64,000 nt of DNA from Jaltomata sinuosa (Eukaryota > Streptophyta > Magnoliopsida > Solanales > Solanaceae), in contig QJPP01000055.1 of the NCBI GenBank assembly GCA_003996215.1, positions 620,001 through 684,000 of the forward strand. Direction: 5' to 3'. Made by a program: the position numbers and the translations under genes. The notes below the pieces were generated by a model. That model was given only the letters and a program-made list of their open reading frames with translations, did not search any database and was not told the origin of the DNA. Below, in pieces: positions 1-11,985 of the stretch. How positions within the stretch are numbered: position 1 is the stretch's first letter; every line of letters begins with the position of its first letter.

Positions 1-200
1 CAGAGGATGTTGAGTCCCACATTGATAGTGGGATGGGGGACTTGATCTCCCCGTATGATTTTGACAATTCCCATTGCATGAGTTGGTTTTTGGTTGATCA
101 GTTAGGCCCAAGGTTTAACTTAACTTTGACAATTTCCATCGCATGAGCTAGCTTTTGATTGATCAGTTAGGCCCAAGATTTTACTTAACTTGTTACAGTG
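1..200. repeat. LTR/TRIM-like remnant with a 65-bp tandem duplication
   Basis: From position 10 the sequence reads TGTTGAGTCCCACATT, a start typical of short plant LTR/TRIM repeats. Two diverged copies of a ~65-bp unit follow (about 60-124 and 125-190), each carrying GATCAGTTAGGCCCAAG. A related start (CAGTCCCACATTG) recurs near 26110. No second end or target duplication is visible, so this is a cut-off or decayed copy. Confidence 0.5.
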
Positions 201-249
201 AATAACATGTCTTATATTATTTTATCTCACTTCTAATAAATAGTTACCA

Positions 250-371
250 GCTATGTCGCTCGAAATCATCTAAAAATATGATTGTCGCATCCGTATATGT
301 TCCTCCAAAAATGCACACGTCGAATCCTCTAAAGATAATATCCATTTTTGGAAGATCCGACACGAACCAAT
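250..371. mobile_element. Degenerate MITE in the promoter of the 8CM gene
   Basis: The stretch starts near TATGTCGCTCGAAATC and ends near GGAAGATCCGACACGAAC, with imperfect inverted similarity between CTCCAAAAATGCAC and TTTTTGGAAGATCCGACA. This resembles a common Solanaceae short inverted-repeat element. A related fragment lies near 11735-11800. It ends about 110 bp upstream of the TATA box of the next gene. Confidence 0.4.
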
Positions 372-482
372 GACATTTTTAAAAATTCCAAACAACATAG
401 GTCACCTATTCTTTTATCTTTTAAAGAATCTAAGTAGTATAAGAATTCTCTTACTTTGTCCATGTAGAAAAGTTAAAAACTC

Positions 483-490
483 TATAAATA
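483..490 (+). promoter_or_regulatory. TATA box of the proline-rich 8CM gene
   Basis: TATAAATA lies 68 bp upstream of the ATG at 558. A start site about 30 bp downstream would leave a leader of roughly 40 nt, normal for a small abundant secreted protein. The sequence just before the ATG (ACAACCATGG) is a good plant initiation context. Confidence 0.7.
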
Positions 491-557
491 TAGCTCCTAT
501 TTTCTGCTACAAGAGCACCTCAACTAGCCTAGCTACCCTAAATCTCTCTCTACAACC

Positions 558-944
558 ATGGCCACCCTTTCCTCCACCATTTTCATCCTTTCCCTTCTCA
601 TTATTGCCACATTCACTAGTGCTTGTGGTCCATGTGAGCCAAAGCCAAAGCCTCACCCAACACCAAAGGCACCCCCAGTGAACCCTTATTGCCCAAGGGA
701 CACATTGAAGCTTGGTGTTTGTGCTGACCTGCTTGGCCTTGTAAATGTTGCAATTGGTAGCCAAGTAACAACCCCTTGTTGCTCATTGCTTGAAGGTTTG
801 GCTGATTTGGAAGCTGCAGCTTGCCTTTGCACTGCCATTAAGGCTAATGTACTTGGGATTGTCAAGTTGGATATCCCTGTTGCACTTAGTGCTTTGGTTA
901 GTGCTTGTGCTAAGAAAGTTCCCACTGGTTTCAAGTGTGGTTAA
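558..944 (+). CDS. Hybrid proline-rich protein with 8-cysteine motif (DC2.15/14-kDa type, LTP-like)
   Basis: This is a 128-residue secreted, probably cell-wall protein encoded by one exon. Residues 1-22 form a signal peptide with hydrophobic core IFILSLLIIA. Residues 23-43 are a short Pro/Lys-rich linker that itself holds two cysteines (CGPC). Residues 45-128 carry the eight-cysteine motif: C45, C55, the CC pair 74-75, C89-L-C91, C117 and C127, the standard spacing of the hydrophobic-seed-protein/LTP_2-like fold. Family members are cell-wall or membrane-associated and are linked to development and stress responses; the exact role here is not shown by sequence. A TATA box and good start context precede it, and an AATAAA lies 270 bp downstream. 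It is at the short end of the family because the proline-rich part is only about 20 residues. Confidence 0.93.
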   Translation: MATLSSTIFILSLLIIATFTSACGPCEPKPKPHPTPKAPPVNPYCPRDTLKLGVCADLLGLVNVAIGSQVTTPCCSLLEGLADLEAAACLCTAIKANVLGIVKLDIPVALSALVSACAKKVPTGFKCG

Positions 945-1213
945 TAATTATATAATTTGCTAGCTAATTAGAGGGGGGAATTAATTAAAGCATATCAAAT
1001 TTTTCAAGATTTGGTAGCTAGCTAGTAGTACTACTCCTCAAGTTTATTGTTTTAAAATTACTTCATTGGGTTGTAAAATAATGTTTGTCATGTTGTGATT
1101 GTTTTTAATTTGTGTTTGTCTGATTTGTTATCTAGGTATAGGTTCCTTTTTTTACCTTGCTTATTAAAGTGTTTTCTTTTGGGTGTGTGTAAAATAATTT
1201 GTAATTTGTGGTT

Positions 1214-1219
1214 AATAAA
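1214..1219 (+). terminator. Candidate polyadenylation signal for the 8CM gene
   Basis: AATAAA sits in a T-rich 3' flank 270 bp after the stop codon. T-rich and TTGT-like stretches just upstream (1080-1200) fit a plant far-upstream element. The real cleavage site cannot be fixed from sequence. Confidence 0.4.
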
Positions 1220-1299
1220 GTGTGAAACATTCTTCACCTTGTGTGAAAGCTACCTCTCTATGAAAAATTTATGTTCAATTATAGCATTGATTGTGTAAA

Positions 1300-3120
1300 A
1301 GATATTTACGTATATAATTAGCTTGTCCAAAAATGGTAACTATAAGAAAATGGTAAATAGCCTCCTATAATAGGATAAGTTAATTGTATTCATAAAATTT
1401 TATTTTATTTTCACTTGTCACTGCATATAATTTAAATCTTTGTAAAAAAAATTGTAATATATTAATTACTCGATGACTTCTGGTAAATTTTTAGGTTTTA
1501 TATCCCAAACATACGCTCCAAACGATGTACATAAATCAGCAAACATTTAGGTTTTATTCACTTCTAATGCAAATTTTTACACGTCCAATATAATTTATCC
1601 ACTCCATTAATTTAACCTTTAGCTAGTCTTTCAAATATTCAAAGTTCAAACATATATTAACTCGAAATTATTATTTTTTCATCATGACATAATTATGTAA
1701 CTATTTTGTACAGTATTAATGAATAAAAACTTGTAAATTTAATTTCGGTTTTGGCTTGTCATAAATAGAAGTTCACTTGTCGCACTCTGCATAGGCTAAA
1801 ACTCGCCCTGCACCACCCCATTTTGTTATACCTAATAAAAAGTGAGAATTTCTCCAAATCCTCCCCCACCCCCCACCCCCACCCAAAAAAAAACATGTGT
1901 GTGAGATGAGGTGGGTGTGGGGGTGGTTAGCAGAGCACCTTTTAACGCACACAAAAGGAGAACATAATCTCAATATTCTAATGATAGATTTCACACCTTT
2001 TGTCGTCAATTAATAGGTTGAAGGTTTGAGTCACGTGAAGTAAACGTACACCATTGCTTTTCTAGAGGAGAAAATATAATATAAAAAATCATTTGTTTGG
2101 CAAATTATAGATCCTATTAACGATAAAACATTTTAAGGATTTCTTAGTTCCAATTATTTCGTTCCAACTAATTATAATAATTAAGAGTAGCATATATACT
2201 TTCTAAATAAAGGAGATGCTATTTTGCTTCTCCCCTAATCTGTGTATTGGATATAGGAATAGGAGGGAAACTTTTTCAAGATTTGATTCCTTTCTGTTAT
2301 GATTTACTAGGTTTAAGATTGGGTGGCTGTCTATATTTTTCTTCAAGCAATTTGGAATTAAACAGATAAATAAAGGTAATTAAGAAGTACTTATTGGAGG
2401 ATGATGAATGTTGGGGTTTCTACTTTATTACCTTAAGTAATGTTAATTGTATCAAAGTACTATTACTTTGCAGGAAAAACTAGAGTACAAATAAAACTAG
2501 CAATGCTATTAAAACTTGTACTTCATCATTTGTTCTGTAAAATTTAAGTGCGCAAAGGAAAATTTTCTATATGAGGAAAAAGCCAAGCTAAAGCACAAAT
2601 ATTTGTTGCTTGACCTAATCCTTATTAAATTAAAGGATCCAATATTTTTGGGACTCTCACATGCTATTATTCTCTTAATCAATTTCACTTTTCATTATTC
2701 CTCATTTAAATAATTTGAGATTACTATTAAAAAAAAATTCAAAAAAAAAGAGTAAAGAACAGAGGGGTAGCCCTTGACTCGACATACAAGCGTGATGACT
2801 TTGTGATCAAAGTAACTTTGTCACTTTCATGTATCATTAGTAACGATTTCGTTATGAATTGATTCACCTTGCAAATGAATTGATAGAATAATAATAATTA
2901 CGCTTCAATCCCAAATAAATCATTATCGACTATGCAAATGAATTTGACTGTAACACTGAAAATTTGATTGGTATTTGACATAATTATCAAAATAAAATTT
3001 ATCCAAGAATCGAGTTGTGCATTTGGTGACAGTGGGAACAAAAGCTAGATAACAAGGTTTTTTTTTATTAGCAAGGATAGCATATACATATAATATAAAT
3101 AATAGTTTACAAAACAACTT
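1300..3120. other. AT-rich intergenic DNA, no gene seen
   Basis: No coding potential is supported. The only local feature is a C-rich/A-rich stretch with CCCCCACCCCC-type runs at about 1860-1925. Open frames here are short and low in complexity. Confidence 0.6.
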
Positions 3121-3126
3121 CCAGGA

Positions 3127-3468
3127 CTAGTCTGGATGACTTAGTTGGCCATTAGTGCTATTACAAATTTTAATTTTCCTAACAAAATTAGTTCCTAAGA
3201 TGTCTGTCCAAACTACTTTCGGAAGTACAAAAATATTGACCTTTGAGAGAAACTGTGATTTGGCTCCATCTTTTGCTAGGGCATCAGTCACCCCATTCTG
3301 CTCTCTAAAAGTGTGTTGCACTATTGGTCCTCCTGGCTCCCTGGTTGATTCAACAGCTTCAAAGTAGGAGGGTTTATCATCTTTCGTATTGAAAATCTTT
3401 TTTCCTATATGTTCCAGAAGCAGAAAGGTAGTAAGGATCTCCAAGAGATGACTTCGCCAATGGGGCAA
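3127..3468 (-). pseudogene. Retroelement RNase H domain fragment (non-LTR type)
   Basis: The minus-strand frame encodes about 113 residues including REQNGVTDALAKDGA, the C-terminal signature of the plant retroelement RNase H domain (RVT_3 type, usually R-E-x-N-x-x-A-D-x-L-A). Upstream residues such as PHWRSHLLEI and the EPGGPIVQHTF stretch fit the same domain's middle. The usual first catalytic Asp region and the reverse transcriptase are absent, so it is a truncated remnant. It could also be a captured host RNase H-like fragment, but no complete gene surrounds it. Confidence 0.65.
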
Positions 3469-3479
3469 ACAAAGGTTAA

Positions 3480-5640
3480 CCCGTTCTGCTTGTTATGACT
3501 GGCAAGAATCGGTAGGTTCTTTCAGTGCCATACTCTTTATGCCTTACCATGTTCCAAGTGCTAACCCAGTTGGCCCTGCTAAAGGAGAGATGGTTCAACA
3601 AATAACAACGTTTTAGTGGATATTCTATCTCAACCGGTACATAATAATAAATCTGAGGTTAACAATTCCTCCCAAAATCAAGCCAATATAATTAGAAAAA
3701 TAGCCGCTCAACAAAATAATAATATATTTTTTTTCCATATATTAATACATACTAATATACATAAAATACATTTTTGATACAAAATAGTTAACATTCTTAC
3801 TAAATTATCCATATAACTATGCCTCAAAGTAACTCTCAACCAAACACGATCTTTTCGATTATTCATTTCACTCTTAATTAAAAGGAAATTCTCATATATT
3901 TTTTTCTTAGTGAATGCAATCAATTCGTATCTTCTCTTTTATTTAAGTACTAATACACAATAACCAGGTTCAACTTGATTGAGGAACTCATCAGGTTTAA
4001 ATTGATTGAGGAAACCTAAAATAAGTATTATATTGATAAATTAATAATGGCTTAATCTAAAATTAGTTTGAGTCGGCCCTATAAATCCTCTGTACCTTTT
4101 TTAAAATTAGAAAATCCTCTGTATCTATTAAACTATAAGCTAGCGTTTGGACATAAATTTTCAATTTATTTATTCTTTTGAAAAAATCGATTTGAATGAA
4201 GTTTGATTTGAAGCTGAAAATGTATGTGGACATAATTTTACAAAACACATTTTACTTTAAGGAAAAAAATATGAAACATGACTTAGAACGAAAGAAATAT
4301 AATTAATTGAAGTGGAAAAAAGTTGGAAAAATTAAATCATTTACTAGACATGTGCCAAATTAACTTATTTTTCAGCCAAAAATTATGGCCCAAACCATCC
4401 CTTTTTGAACGATAAATTGGCACAGTATGATAACTTACACAACAAATCGGTAGAGATGGCCGTGTTTTAATAATTTGACACAAAATTGTCTTTTTACACT
4501 TAATGGAACAGTCAAATTAGCACCTAATCACTAATGACCGATAACTTAAGAAAAATTAGGGTTTTGGGGGAGAATTCTTTCCAATTGTTTTTTTAGTTTT
4601 TTTTTATATTTCTTTCTCTTTCTTCTCTCTCTTAGAATTCATCCATATCTTTGTTCTTCGCTAAAATCTCTTCATTAGAAATCCATAACAATGGTGAATC
4701 TTCCTTTTTAGTAACTCATATTCCATGTTTATTTTGTATATTGACTATGCATGTTTTTTTCCCAAAAAAAATAAATTTTGGGATTCTTTATCTTTCTGTT
4801 GAAAGTAAGAGCTTCTATAAAAAAAATTGTGCTTTTTTAGTTGTAAATTTAATGAGAAAAACTAGTTCTTCATAAATTTGTCAAGAATTGAGATAATGAT
4901 TTTGATTTTCAAAATTCTTTATCTATAATATTAGTTTCCCCACATATAAGATCATCTTGATATCCAAATCAAAGCAAAATATCGTATTAGCGTTGAACAA
5001 ATTTAAGGGAAAAAAAACAAATTGCTTCTGATGTTGTTAACCATAACAATTCGAGCCATAATTTATTAAATATATACATAAATGTATACTGGAGGCCTAA
5101 TAAAATTTAGATCATTACAACTGAATATACAAACAAAATATATCAAGCAAATTTTGTATATATTATAATGTGAATCTATACTTGAAAATGTATTCAGCTG
5201 AATGTATACCTATTTCTTAGCAGATTTCTAAGATCATGACATACTAAATGTATACATTAACATATACTGGACGTCTTATATAAAGTTTGTATTATTAACA
5301 TTTTTTTATTTTTTTTCGCTTTCATATTGAAAAAGTAATAAGAATGAGAGGTGTTAAGCTGAATGCACAATAAAATGTATAAAATAAATTTTGTATACAT
5401 TATAGTGCAAATGTATATTTGATCAAATATATTCAATTGAATACACGAATAATTTATAATTATGGATACACTTAAGCATATATTAATTGAGTGTACTCAT
5501 ATATACCCTACATACGAGTACATTTAATTTAGTGTAGTCGTATACACCTTACATACATTTAATAATCAATACACATTAATTGAGCAACAAAAAATTAGGT
5601 CAATAGGGTAAGTGCTCAATTTGTTCTTGCTTGTTTTCAT
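3480..5640. other. AT-rich intergenic DNA with simple repeats
   Basis: No gene seen. From about 5060 to 5600 the sequence is rich in TGTATAC/ATACATT-like short motifs, a loose minisatellite. Around 4139-4175 there is a MITE-like end (GCTAGCGTTTGGACATAAAT) resembling the start of the Tourist-like element at 17340, but no clear partner end. Confidence 0.5.
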
Positions 5641-5658
5641 TCTTTTATGAGAGAGCTG

Positions 5659-6557
5659 GAGTCAATTCCCTAAATGGTCATTGAACTTGTGCAAATATCC
5701 ACTAAAGTAACTTTAGTTTTTTTTAGGAAAATATGGTCATTGAACTATGTACATCTTTCCAAAATAATGAAAAACTAAGAAATAGTTAAGGCCATGTTTG
5801 GAAAGCCACAAGAGAATTGAAATTGAGTATAATTAGATGTAATAACACAGTTTGACATATTGTTGACCATGTAATTACAACTTAGAGAAAAATTGGGTGT
5901 AATTACATTGTCTAATTCTCAAAGAGGGATTGAGAATTGGGTGTAAATTACAAGGTTACTTTTTAATATTTTTTTTATTTCTATTATTTTAATTTATTTA
6001 TATTTTTACTTTTTCAAAATTTAATTTATTTTTTTAATTTCTTTTCTTCTCATTTTCCAATTTTTACTTCTTATGATTCAATATAATTGCTCGTATCTTC
6101 TATTTTCTTTGGTTAGCGCATAACTGCATTATTATTCTAGCGTTTAAATTAAAGTAGAATTTCATTATTGAATAAGGTTATACATTTATGTTTTCCTTTT
6201 GAATTATATTTACTTAGGTTATGGTGAAACTTATTTTTTTATGTTATGTTGATATAAGAGTATTATGTTTTTTTTTTAATTTTTAATTTATGTTATATTT
6301 TATGTTCTAATTTATTTACTTTAGTAGTATTGACATGTTATTTCATATTGCATGTTATGTCAAATTGTGTAATTAAATCCAATTACACCTAATTTCAATT
6401 CTCTTGTGGCTTTTCAAACATGGTCTTAACTATTTCTTAGTTTTTCATTATTTTGGAAAGACATACAAAGTTCAATGACCATATTTTCCTAAAAAAAACT
6501 AAAGTTACTTTAGTGGGATATTTACACAAGTTCAATGACCATTTAGGGAATTGACTC
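5659..6557. mobile_element. Long-TIR non-autonomous DNA transposon with 9-bp target duplication
   Basis: The left end GAGTCAATTCCC and right end GGGAATTGACTC are exact inverted copies. The element is flanked on both sides by AGAGAGCTG (5650-5658 and 6558-6566), a perfect 9-bp target duplication. The inverted similarity runs for about 200 bp per arm. A 9-bp TSD with long TIRs points to a Mutator-like (MULE) non-autonomous element. No transposase frame is present. A second element appears to sit at its exact centre (see 5790-6425). Confidence 0.88.
5790..6425. mobile_element. Inner MITE inserted at the centre of the palindromic element
   Basis: This inner unit begins GGCCATGTTTGGAAAGCCAC and ends with the inverted copy GTGGCTTTTCAAACATGGTC, ends typical of Tourist-like MITEs. 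TTAA flanks it on each side (5786-5789 and 6426-6429). If the inner unit and one TTAA are removed, the outer arms join as AAGAAATAGTTAACTATTTC, a continuous palindrome. I infer that the outer element was an almost pure ~265-bp foldback and the inner one later landed in its centre. Confidence 0.6.
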
Positions 6558-6569
6558 AGAGAGCTGCTA

Positions 6570-7195
6570 TACGTCTATTCTCTTTAAACAAATAACTGTC
6601 TGCTAAAAAATACATAATTGAATTCATCTGTGTGGTGAATGAAAGAACTCAAGCTACAATTTCTGACTTAGACGTCCTAAATTTGTGTAGTTAGATTGAG
6701 TTACGATCTCAACCTGTAATTTAAAAGTTTTGGCCGCAAAGCTTGATCTAAGTAAGAATATGATTCTTTAGCCTTTTTAGTAGCCACGGCCTTCTGAATA
6801 AATTAATTATAGGGATTAAAAAAAATTCTCCCTAAAAGTGGTTACAACATTTTTTAATGCATTAATTAAGGGATAAAAATATTTTTCTTCCTTAAAAATA
6901 GCGATCGTTTCTTTTAAATGAGCTAATTAGTGCTAATATGTTAATTAAATTAGCTAATTAGTGTTGATTGATAAAAAAAAAAATTCAACCCTTAAATTCA
7001 GGTGCAGCTTCTTCTCTTTTATTTGGCTACTTTGTGCCAATTTTTTCTAAGCCTAACTTTTGCTAAATGATTTTAGCCATCAGGATGCCAAACTTATGTT
7101 GGTGTTGTTTCTATATGTCAATTAGACCAAAGAGTTTATTACACAAATATAGTCATTAGAAAAAAAATTCAATTAATGATCGCATCTATATGTAA
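6570..7195. other. AT-rich intergenic DNA, no gene seen
   Basis: No coding or structured repeat signal beyond short AT runs and a local repeat of GCTAATTAGTG at about 6920-6965. Confidence 0.5.
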
Positions 7196-7199
7196 TACT

Positions 7200-7700
7200 A
7201 GATGCGCCCAATGTTACTCTTTTTATTTTATTTTTTTATTAACACTTTTAGATATTTAAAAAATATTAATTATTATAATTTATAATATTTTTCATGTAAT
7301 TTTTAAATGACATATATTATTTTCTCTGTACTAATTTATGTGGCACCAATAGAATTTTGAGAGTCAGTCAAAAAAATTTATACGTTTTCATACTCTCTTT
7401 TTTTAATAACACTATTATGTACTTAGAAAATGTTAATTATTTTAATTTATAGTATCTTTCATGTAATTTTTAAATAACATATGTTATTTTTTCTGTCCTT
7501 ATTTATGTGGTACCAATAAAATTTTAAAGTCAGTCAAATTTTTATATATTTTTTTTAAAAGAATTTTAATTTGTTAATTATTGTAATTTAAATACTTTTT
7601 TGTAATTGTCAAATATCTAATAAAATACTTTAAGTTATTAATTATTATGATTTATAATATTTTTAATATAATTTCAAAATATATAACGAATTAAAACGGA
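7200..7700. repeat. ~140-bp tandem repeat array, locus 1
   Basis: About four diverged units carry the shared phrases AATTTATGTGGCACCAATA, AGAGTCAGTCAAA, GTTAATTATTGTAATTTATA and a spacer near TGTAATTTTTAAATAAC. The same unit is seen at 21.76-22.39, 23.03-23.52 and, inverted, 35.6-36.5 kb. The array starts after ACTAGATGCGCCCAATGTTAC, similar to the starts of the other loci. Confidence 0.75.
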
Positions 7701-7789
7701 GAAGAATACTAAATTTTTTGAAATGGGTCAGCTCTCCTCGTCACTTTAGTTTTTTAACTGAAAATACAAGGTAGCATTTTACTAACCAA

Positions 7790-7880
7790 TAGAATTAATT
7801 TATTATTAAACAATTATCGAAATAGCCTTTTGAATAGAATAAATTTATTATTAAACAATTATCAAAATAGCCTTTTGAAG
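7790..7880. repeat. ~57-bp tandem duplication
   Basis: A phrase containing TTATTATTAAACAATTATC and AAATAGCCTTTTGAA occurs twice in direct orientation with very few differences, showing a fairly recent local duplication. Confidence 0.75.
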
Positions 7881-8039
7881 AAAATTTAAGACAAAAAGTT
7901 AACACTTCAACAAGGTTTGAAACTCAAGACCTTGAGTATGACATTTGACATTGTAAGACCATGAAGATATGCGAAGCAGCCAACCGCCGCCCACACACTA
8001 AAGCTACCAAATCAGCGCAGCTAAAAAAATAAATACGCC

Positions 8040-8150
8040 CACAAAGATTCGAATACAAGACCTCCTACACAAAATTGACATCTTTAACCACTCCGGCAGA
8101 AGCAGGCTGGACGATCTCCACCTGCTTCTGCACTCTTCTATATATTAGAA
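8040..8150 (-). repeat. tRNA-like module plus hairpin, copy 1
   Basis: Read on the minus strand, TGCCGGAGTGGTTA (8086-8099) resembles a tRNA-Ser/Leu A box (TGGCCGAGTGG) and TATTCGAATCT (8045-8055) resembles a B box (GGTTCGAATCC). Next to it AGAAGCAGG and CCTGCTTCT form an inverted repeat. The same arrangement occurs at 22.89 and 23.93 kb. It is too diverged and lacks acceptor-stem pairing for a working tRNA. Confidence 0.55.
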
Positions 8151-8365
8151 TATCTATATTGTATAAATAAAGTATAATTTTATATATATATATATAATGT
8201 ATAAATAATAGATTGACACTATGAAAAAAATTGTGTATACAAAATCAAATGAAAATGAAAAAAGTGCCCGTTGATTAAAAAAGAGCGGAGACCAAACTTT
8301 GGGTCACTATCAGTATAGCGGATAATGAGGCTTTCGATTAAAATAATGACGGATTGACCATTTCC

Positions 8366-9906
8366 TTTTGGAAAACAACGCAGATATTCACAAGGAGCAA
8401 ACTAATTACACACACATGCCCTTTTACTTTGATACCCCTTTTTTCAGCCTAACATCAACATGACATCACGCTTCAGTCAATTTTGTCTTTCGTCTTTTTT
8501 GTTCTATTTTGAGAAAGGTTTAGGCTTTCTATTTTATTTTCTTGCTTTTCTTTTTTTTATTTTGTTCCTAATTTTATTTTTTATTTATTCTCTTCTTTAC
8601 CTTAATCAATTTTAGATGCTTTATTTTTTGTATTTTTTATTTATTTTTATTTTTTGTATTTCATTTTCTTTATTTGTAGTTTTAAAAATTTTAAATTTTC
8701 TTTTTTTCCTTCGTAACTTAATTTCGTTCACGATATTTTTGCTCTTTTATTTTATTTTTTTCTATATTATAAAAATAATTCATATGATAAACATTCGTGC
8801 ACTTAATTTTTTGATATAATTTTATTTTTTTCTTCTGATCTATACACGTTCATGGTATCATTCAGTTTACTTTAGTCCTGAATGATATTATCATAGTATA
8901 TTTGTATCTTGTTATGATATCATTGAAGTTTACTTCGATGAGACACTCCTCAATCCTCTATGGTACATCACAATATATCTATATACTAGCATGGTATCAT
9001 TGAAATGTCTGCTTCAGTACAACACTCCTTAGTCCTCCAAGGTACTATCACAATATATTTATAAATTTATGTTGTCATAGTATTATTGAAGTCTGCTTAA
9101 TTCCTTCAGTGAAACTCATCAATCTTCAATGATACAATCACAGTGCAACAATAGACTGACATGATGTTATTGAGATACACTTCAATAAGACATTTTTCAA
9201 TTCTTTATGATACCCATATGAATATGTAATATGTCAACAAGGTACCATAAAATTTACGTTTAAATATAATAGTTTAATTTTTATATCAATTTTAGCAAGT
9301 TAATTTTTTTTAAATAATTACAAACGATAATGTCATATTTTGAATATAAATTTTGTTTTCATTTACATATGGAAAAAAAATATTAAAATATTTTTTCATT
9401 AATTTAGAGAATTACAACTTAGTGAAATTTAGAGTTTTCTTTAATTATTCCTTATTATAGTCTAGTTATTTAAAAAAATTTAATCTAAAAATAGTTAGTT
9501 GATATATTATTTTTTAAATGACAAAATATATAAGGAACAAAAAATTAGAAAGAAGATAAACTAAAAAAAAAAGAAGAGAAAGAACGGACAAAAAACAAAT
9601 AAAAATGAAAGAAAGAAATAGTAATAAAAATGTTACCATATAAATTGATACCTCTAATAAAGGATAAAATAAGATAAAAAGATAAAAATAATAAATACGT
9701 AAGGAAAAAAATCAAAAAAATAATAATTTAAAAAACAAAAGCAATAAATGAAAGGATAAAAAAAGGAACGGCACTCCGAAGTGCAAACTAAAGGGGTATT
9801 CAGGTAAATATTTTATTGCGAATGGGTATTCTAACAATTAATAAGCATGTGGGCAAACGTGAGTAATTAGTTTGGCTAGAGGGTCTGTTTGTGTAGTATT
9901 TCCAAA
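8366..9906. mobile_element. Foldback-type element A (complete)
   Basis: The left arm starts near GGAAAACAACGCAGATATTC and the right arm ends near GTGTAGTATTTCC; each carries GTAATTAGTTTG or its complement, so the ends are inverted repeats. Inward, the left arm is almost pure pyrimidine (about 8480-8830) and the right arm purine-rich (about 9540-9780). Between them, 8840-9240 holds ~80-bp tandem units with ATGGTATCATTGAA and CACTCCTCAATCCTC, followed by an AT-rich spacer. The layout matches the element at 19.75 kb. No transposase frame is seen. It resembles foldback/long-TIR elements mobilised in trans, but the superfamily is not settled. Confidence 0.7.
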
Positions 9907-11095
9907 ATTACACAAACTACCCATTAGAAGAAAACTAATTACCCTAATTTGCCCCTTTTCTTACTAATTTTGTCAATACCCAATAGGCCTAAACTATTTA
10001 CCCGAAATTCATTCTTAGTTTGCACGATGTCCTTTCATTTATTACTTTTATCTTTCAATTTATTATTTTTGTCCTTTTTTCATTTATTATTTTTATCCTT
10101 TAGTCCCGTTTTATTCTTTATTAGAGATATCATTTTGTAACATTTTTATTATTTGTTACTTTCTTTCTTTTTTGTTTTTTTCTTTGTCTGTTTTTTCTCC
10201 TTATTTTTTAACTTTTCTTTTAGTGTATCTCTTTTTAAATTTTTTTTTTATCCCTTCCTACATTTTTGCCTTTTTTGAAAAAGATAATTAAAATACAAAA
10301 AAGAATATAAACTAATTATTTTTAGATTAATAATTAAAAATTAAATAATTATATTAAATAAAAAATAATTAAGAAAAATATTAATGTCCATTAGCTTTTA
10401 TATTAAAATCTAAATTAATGAAAATGAAAATATTAGACCCTACTTGTGAAATTACACTGAGTATGTGATTGTATTGCAAATGAAAACAAAAATTATATCT
10501 AACATATGACTTTAGTTTTTATAATTATCTTTACAAAAATTAACTTGCTAAAACTGATATAAAAATATTAAAATTAAGCATAGATTTTATGATACTCTGT
10601 CAGTATATGATATATACCATGTGGTTATCATAGAGGATTGAGAAGTGTCTCACTGAAGGAGACCTGAATGACACCAGGAGTGTCTGATTGAACGACTAAA
10701 GCATACCTCAATGATACCATGTCAATATATATATAAAAATATATTGTAATGATATCATGGAAGATTGCAGAGTCTCAATGAAAGACTGAAGTAGACCTTA
10801 ATAATATCACCACAATATATTTATATATTGTGATGGAATCATAAAGGACCGAGGAATCTCATTGAAAAGGTGAAACGGACTTCAATAATATCATGTCAAT
10901 ATATACATACATTGTAATGATATCATGGAAGGACTAAAGAGTCTCACTGAAAGACTAAAGCAGACTCAATAATATCATGCCAATGTAGATATACTATGAT
11001 AGTATCATTGAGGTTTACTTCAGTAAACACTCCTCAATCCTCCACAATATCATCACATATATTATTGAGGACTGCTCCAATGAAACACATACTTT
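9899..11095. mobile_element. Foldback-type element B (right arm missing)
   Basis: Starting at TTCCAAAATTACACAAACTA, the sequence repeats, in inverted order, the right half of element A: the arm with CTAATTACCCTAATTTGCCC, a pyrimidine tract (10020-10260), an AT spacer with TTAACTTGCTAAAA, then ~80-bp tandem units (10575-11095) with AATGATATCATGGAAG and GAGTCTCA. No purine-rich right arm follows, so B is truncated or shares A's end. Confidence 0.65.
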
Positions 11096-11099
11096 GAAG

Positions 11100-11985
11100 T
11101 GTCAGGATTACCCACTTCAACCAGAAGTAAAGCAAATATAACTGACAATAAGGGTTCAAAGCATATTCTGTCCAAAGTTACAAAGAAATGCAATCTAGTA
11201 ACTTTAACTCATTAAAGATCAGTCCAAACGTTTTTCAATTTTTTTACCAGAAAGGTAATTTATACTAAGGTTCTAAGCAAGCTGTCTCAAGTCATTTACT
11301 TCCAAGTACATAAAAGGCAAATAAGGCATACATTTTACTCACTATTTTACTTTACAGTATTATTTCGTCATAAAACTCTTTTTATTATTTTCACTTATCG
11401 TATGTGTAGACATATACAGATTTATTATATAAAAAAACACTTTCTTATCATTTTTTCTTTCTTTTACTAACCTTAATACATATTTCTCTCTCTTTTAATT
11501 GGTAAAACTGAAATAGATAAATCTTTTCTATTGTATTTAGATTAAGTTTAAGAACTATCTTAGAGTAGACTCGAAGAGACGTTTTTCTCTCGAAATAAAT
11601 AAAAGCTTTACTTAGAATCTCATAGGTTCACAGAGTAGACATATAAATACAAATAGGTTTTGGATTTTTCTTAGAAATTAGGTGACGATTCTAACCCTTT
11701 TAAAAATGAGGTAGAAGCTATGTTAATCAGACTCTTCAAAAATATTAACAGGTGTGTGTTGGATTCTCCAAAAACAGCGAAGGTGAAGAATCCGTGCAAC
11801 TTAGGATAGAAGAGTCAAAAGTTGCAAACGTATTTTGACATGTTCAAAATAGAATGCACAGTTGCATAGAATTTAATCAACAATCAAAATACACATTGTA
11901 TTTAAACTAAGAAGGCAGTATAATACAGTAGATAACAACCATCCAATGAAGATGTAAACTCTTACCAATTTTTCATGATTATTAG
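11100..11985. other. 3' flank of the ATP synthase b' gene
   Basis: No gene seen. The stretch from about 11880 to 11985 is likely the 3' UTR of the minus-strand gene at 11986-12639. A fragment near 11735-11800 resembles the MITE at 250-371. Confidence 0.5.
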
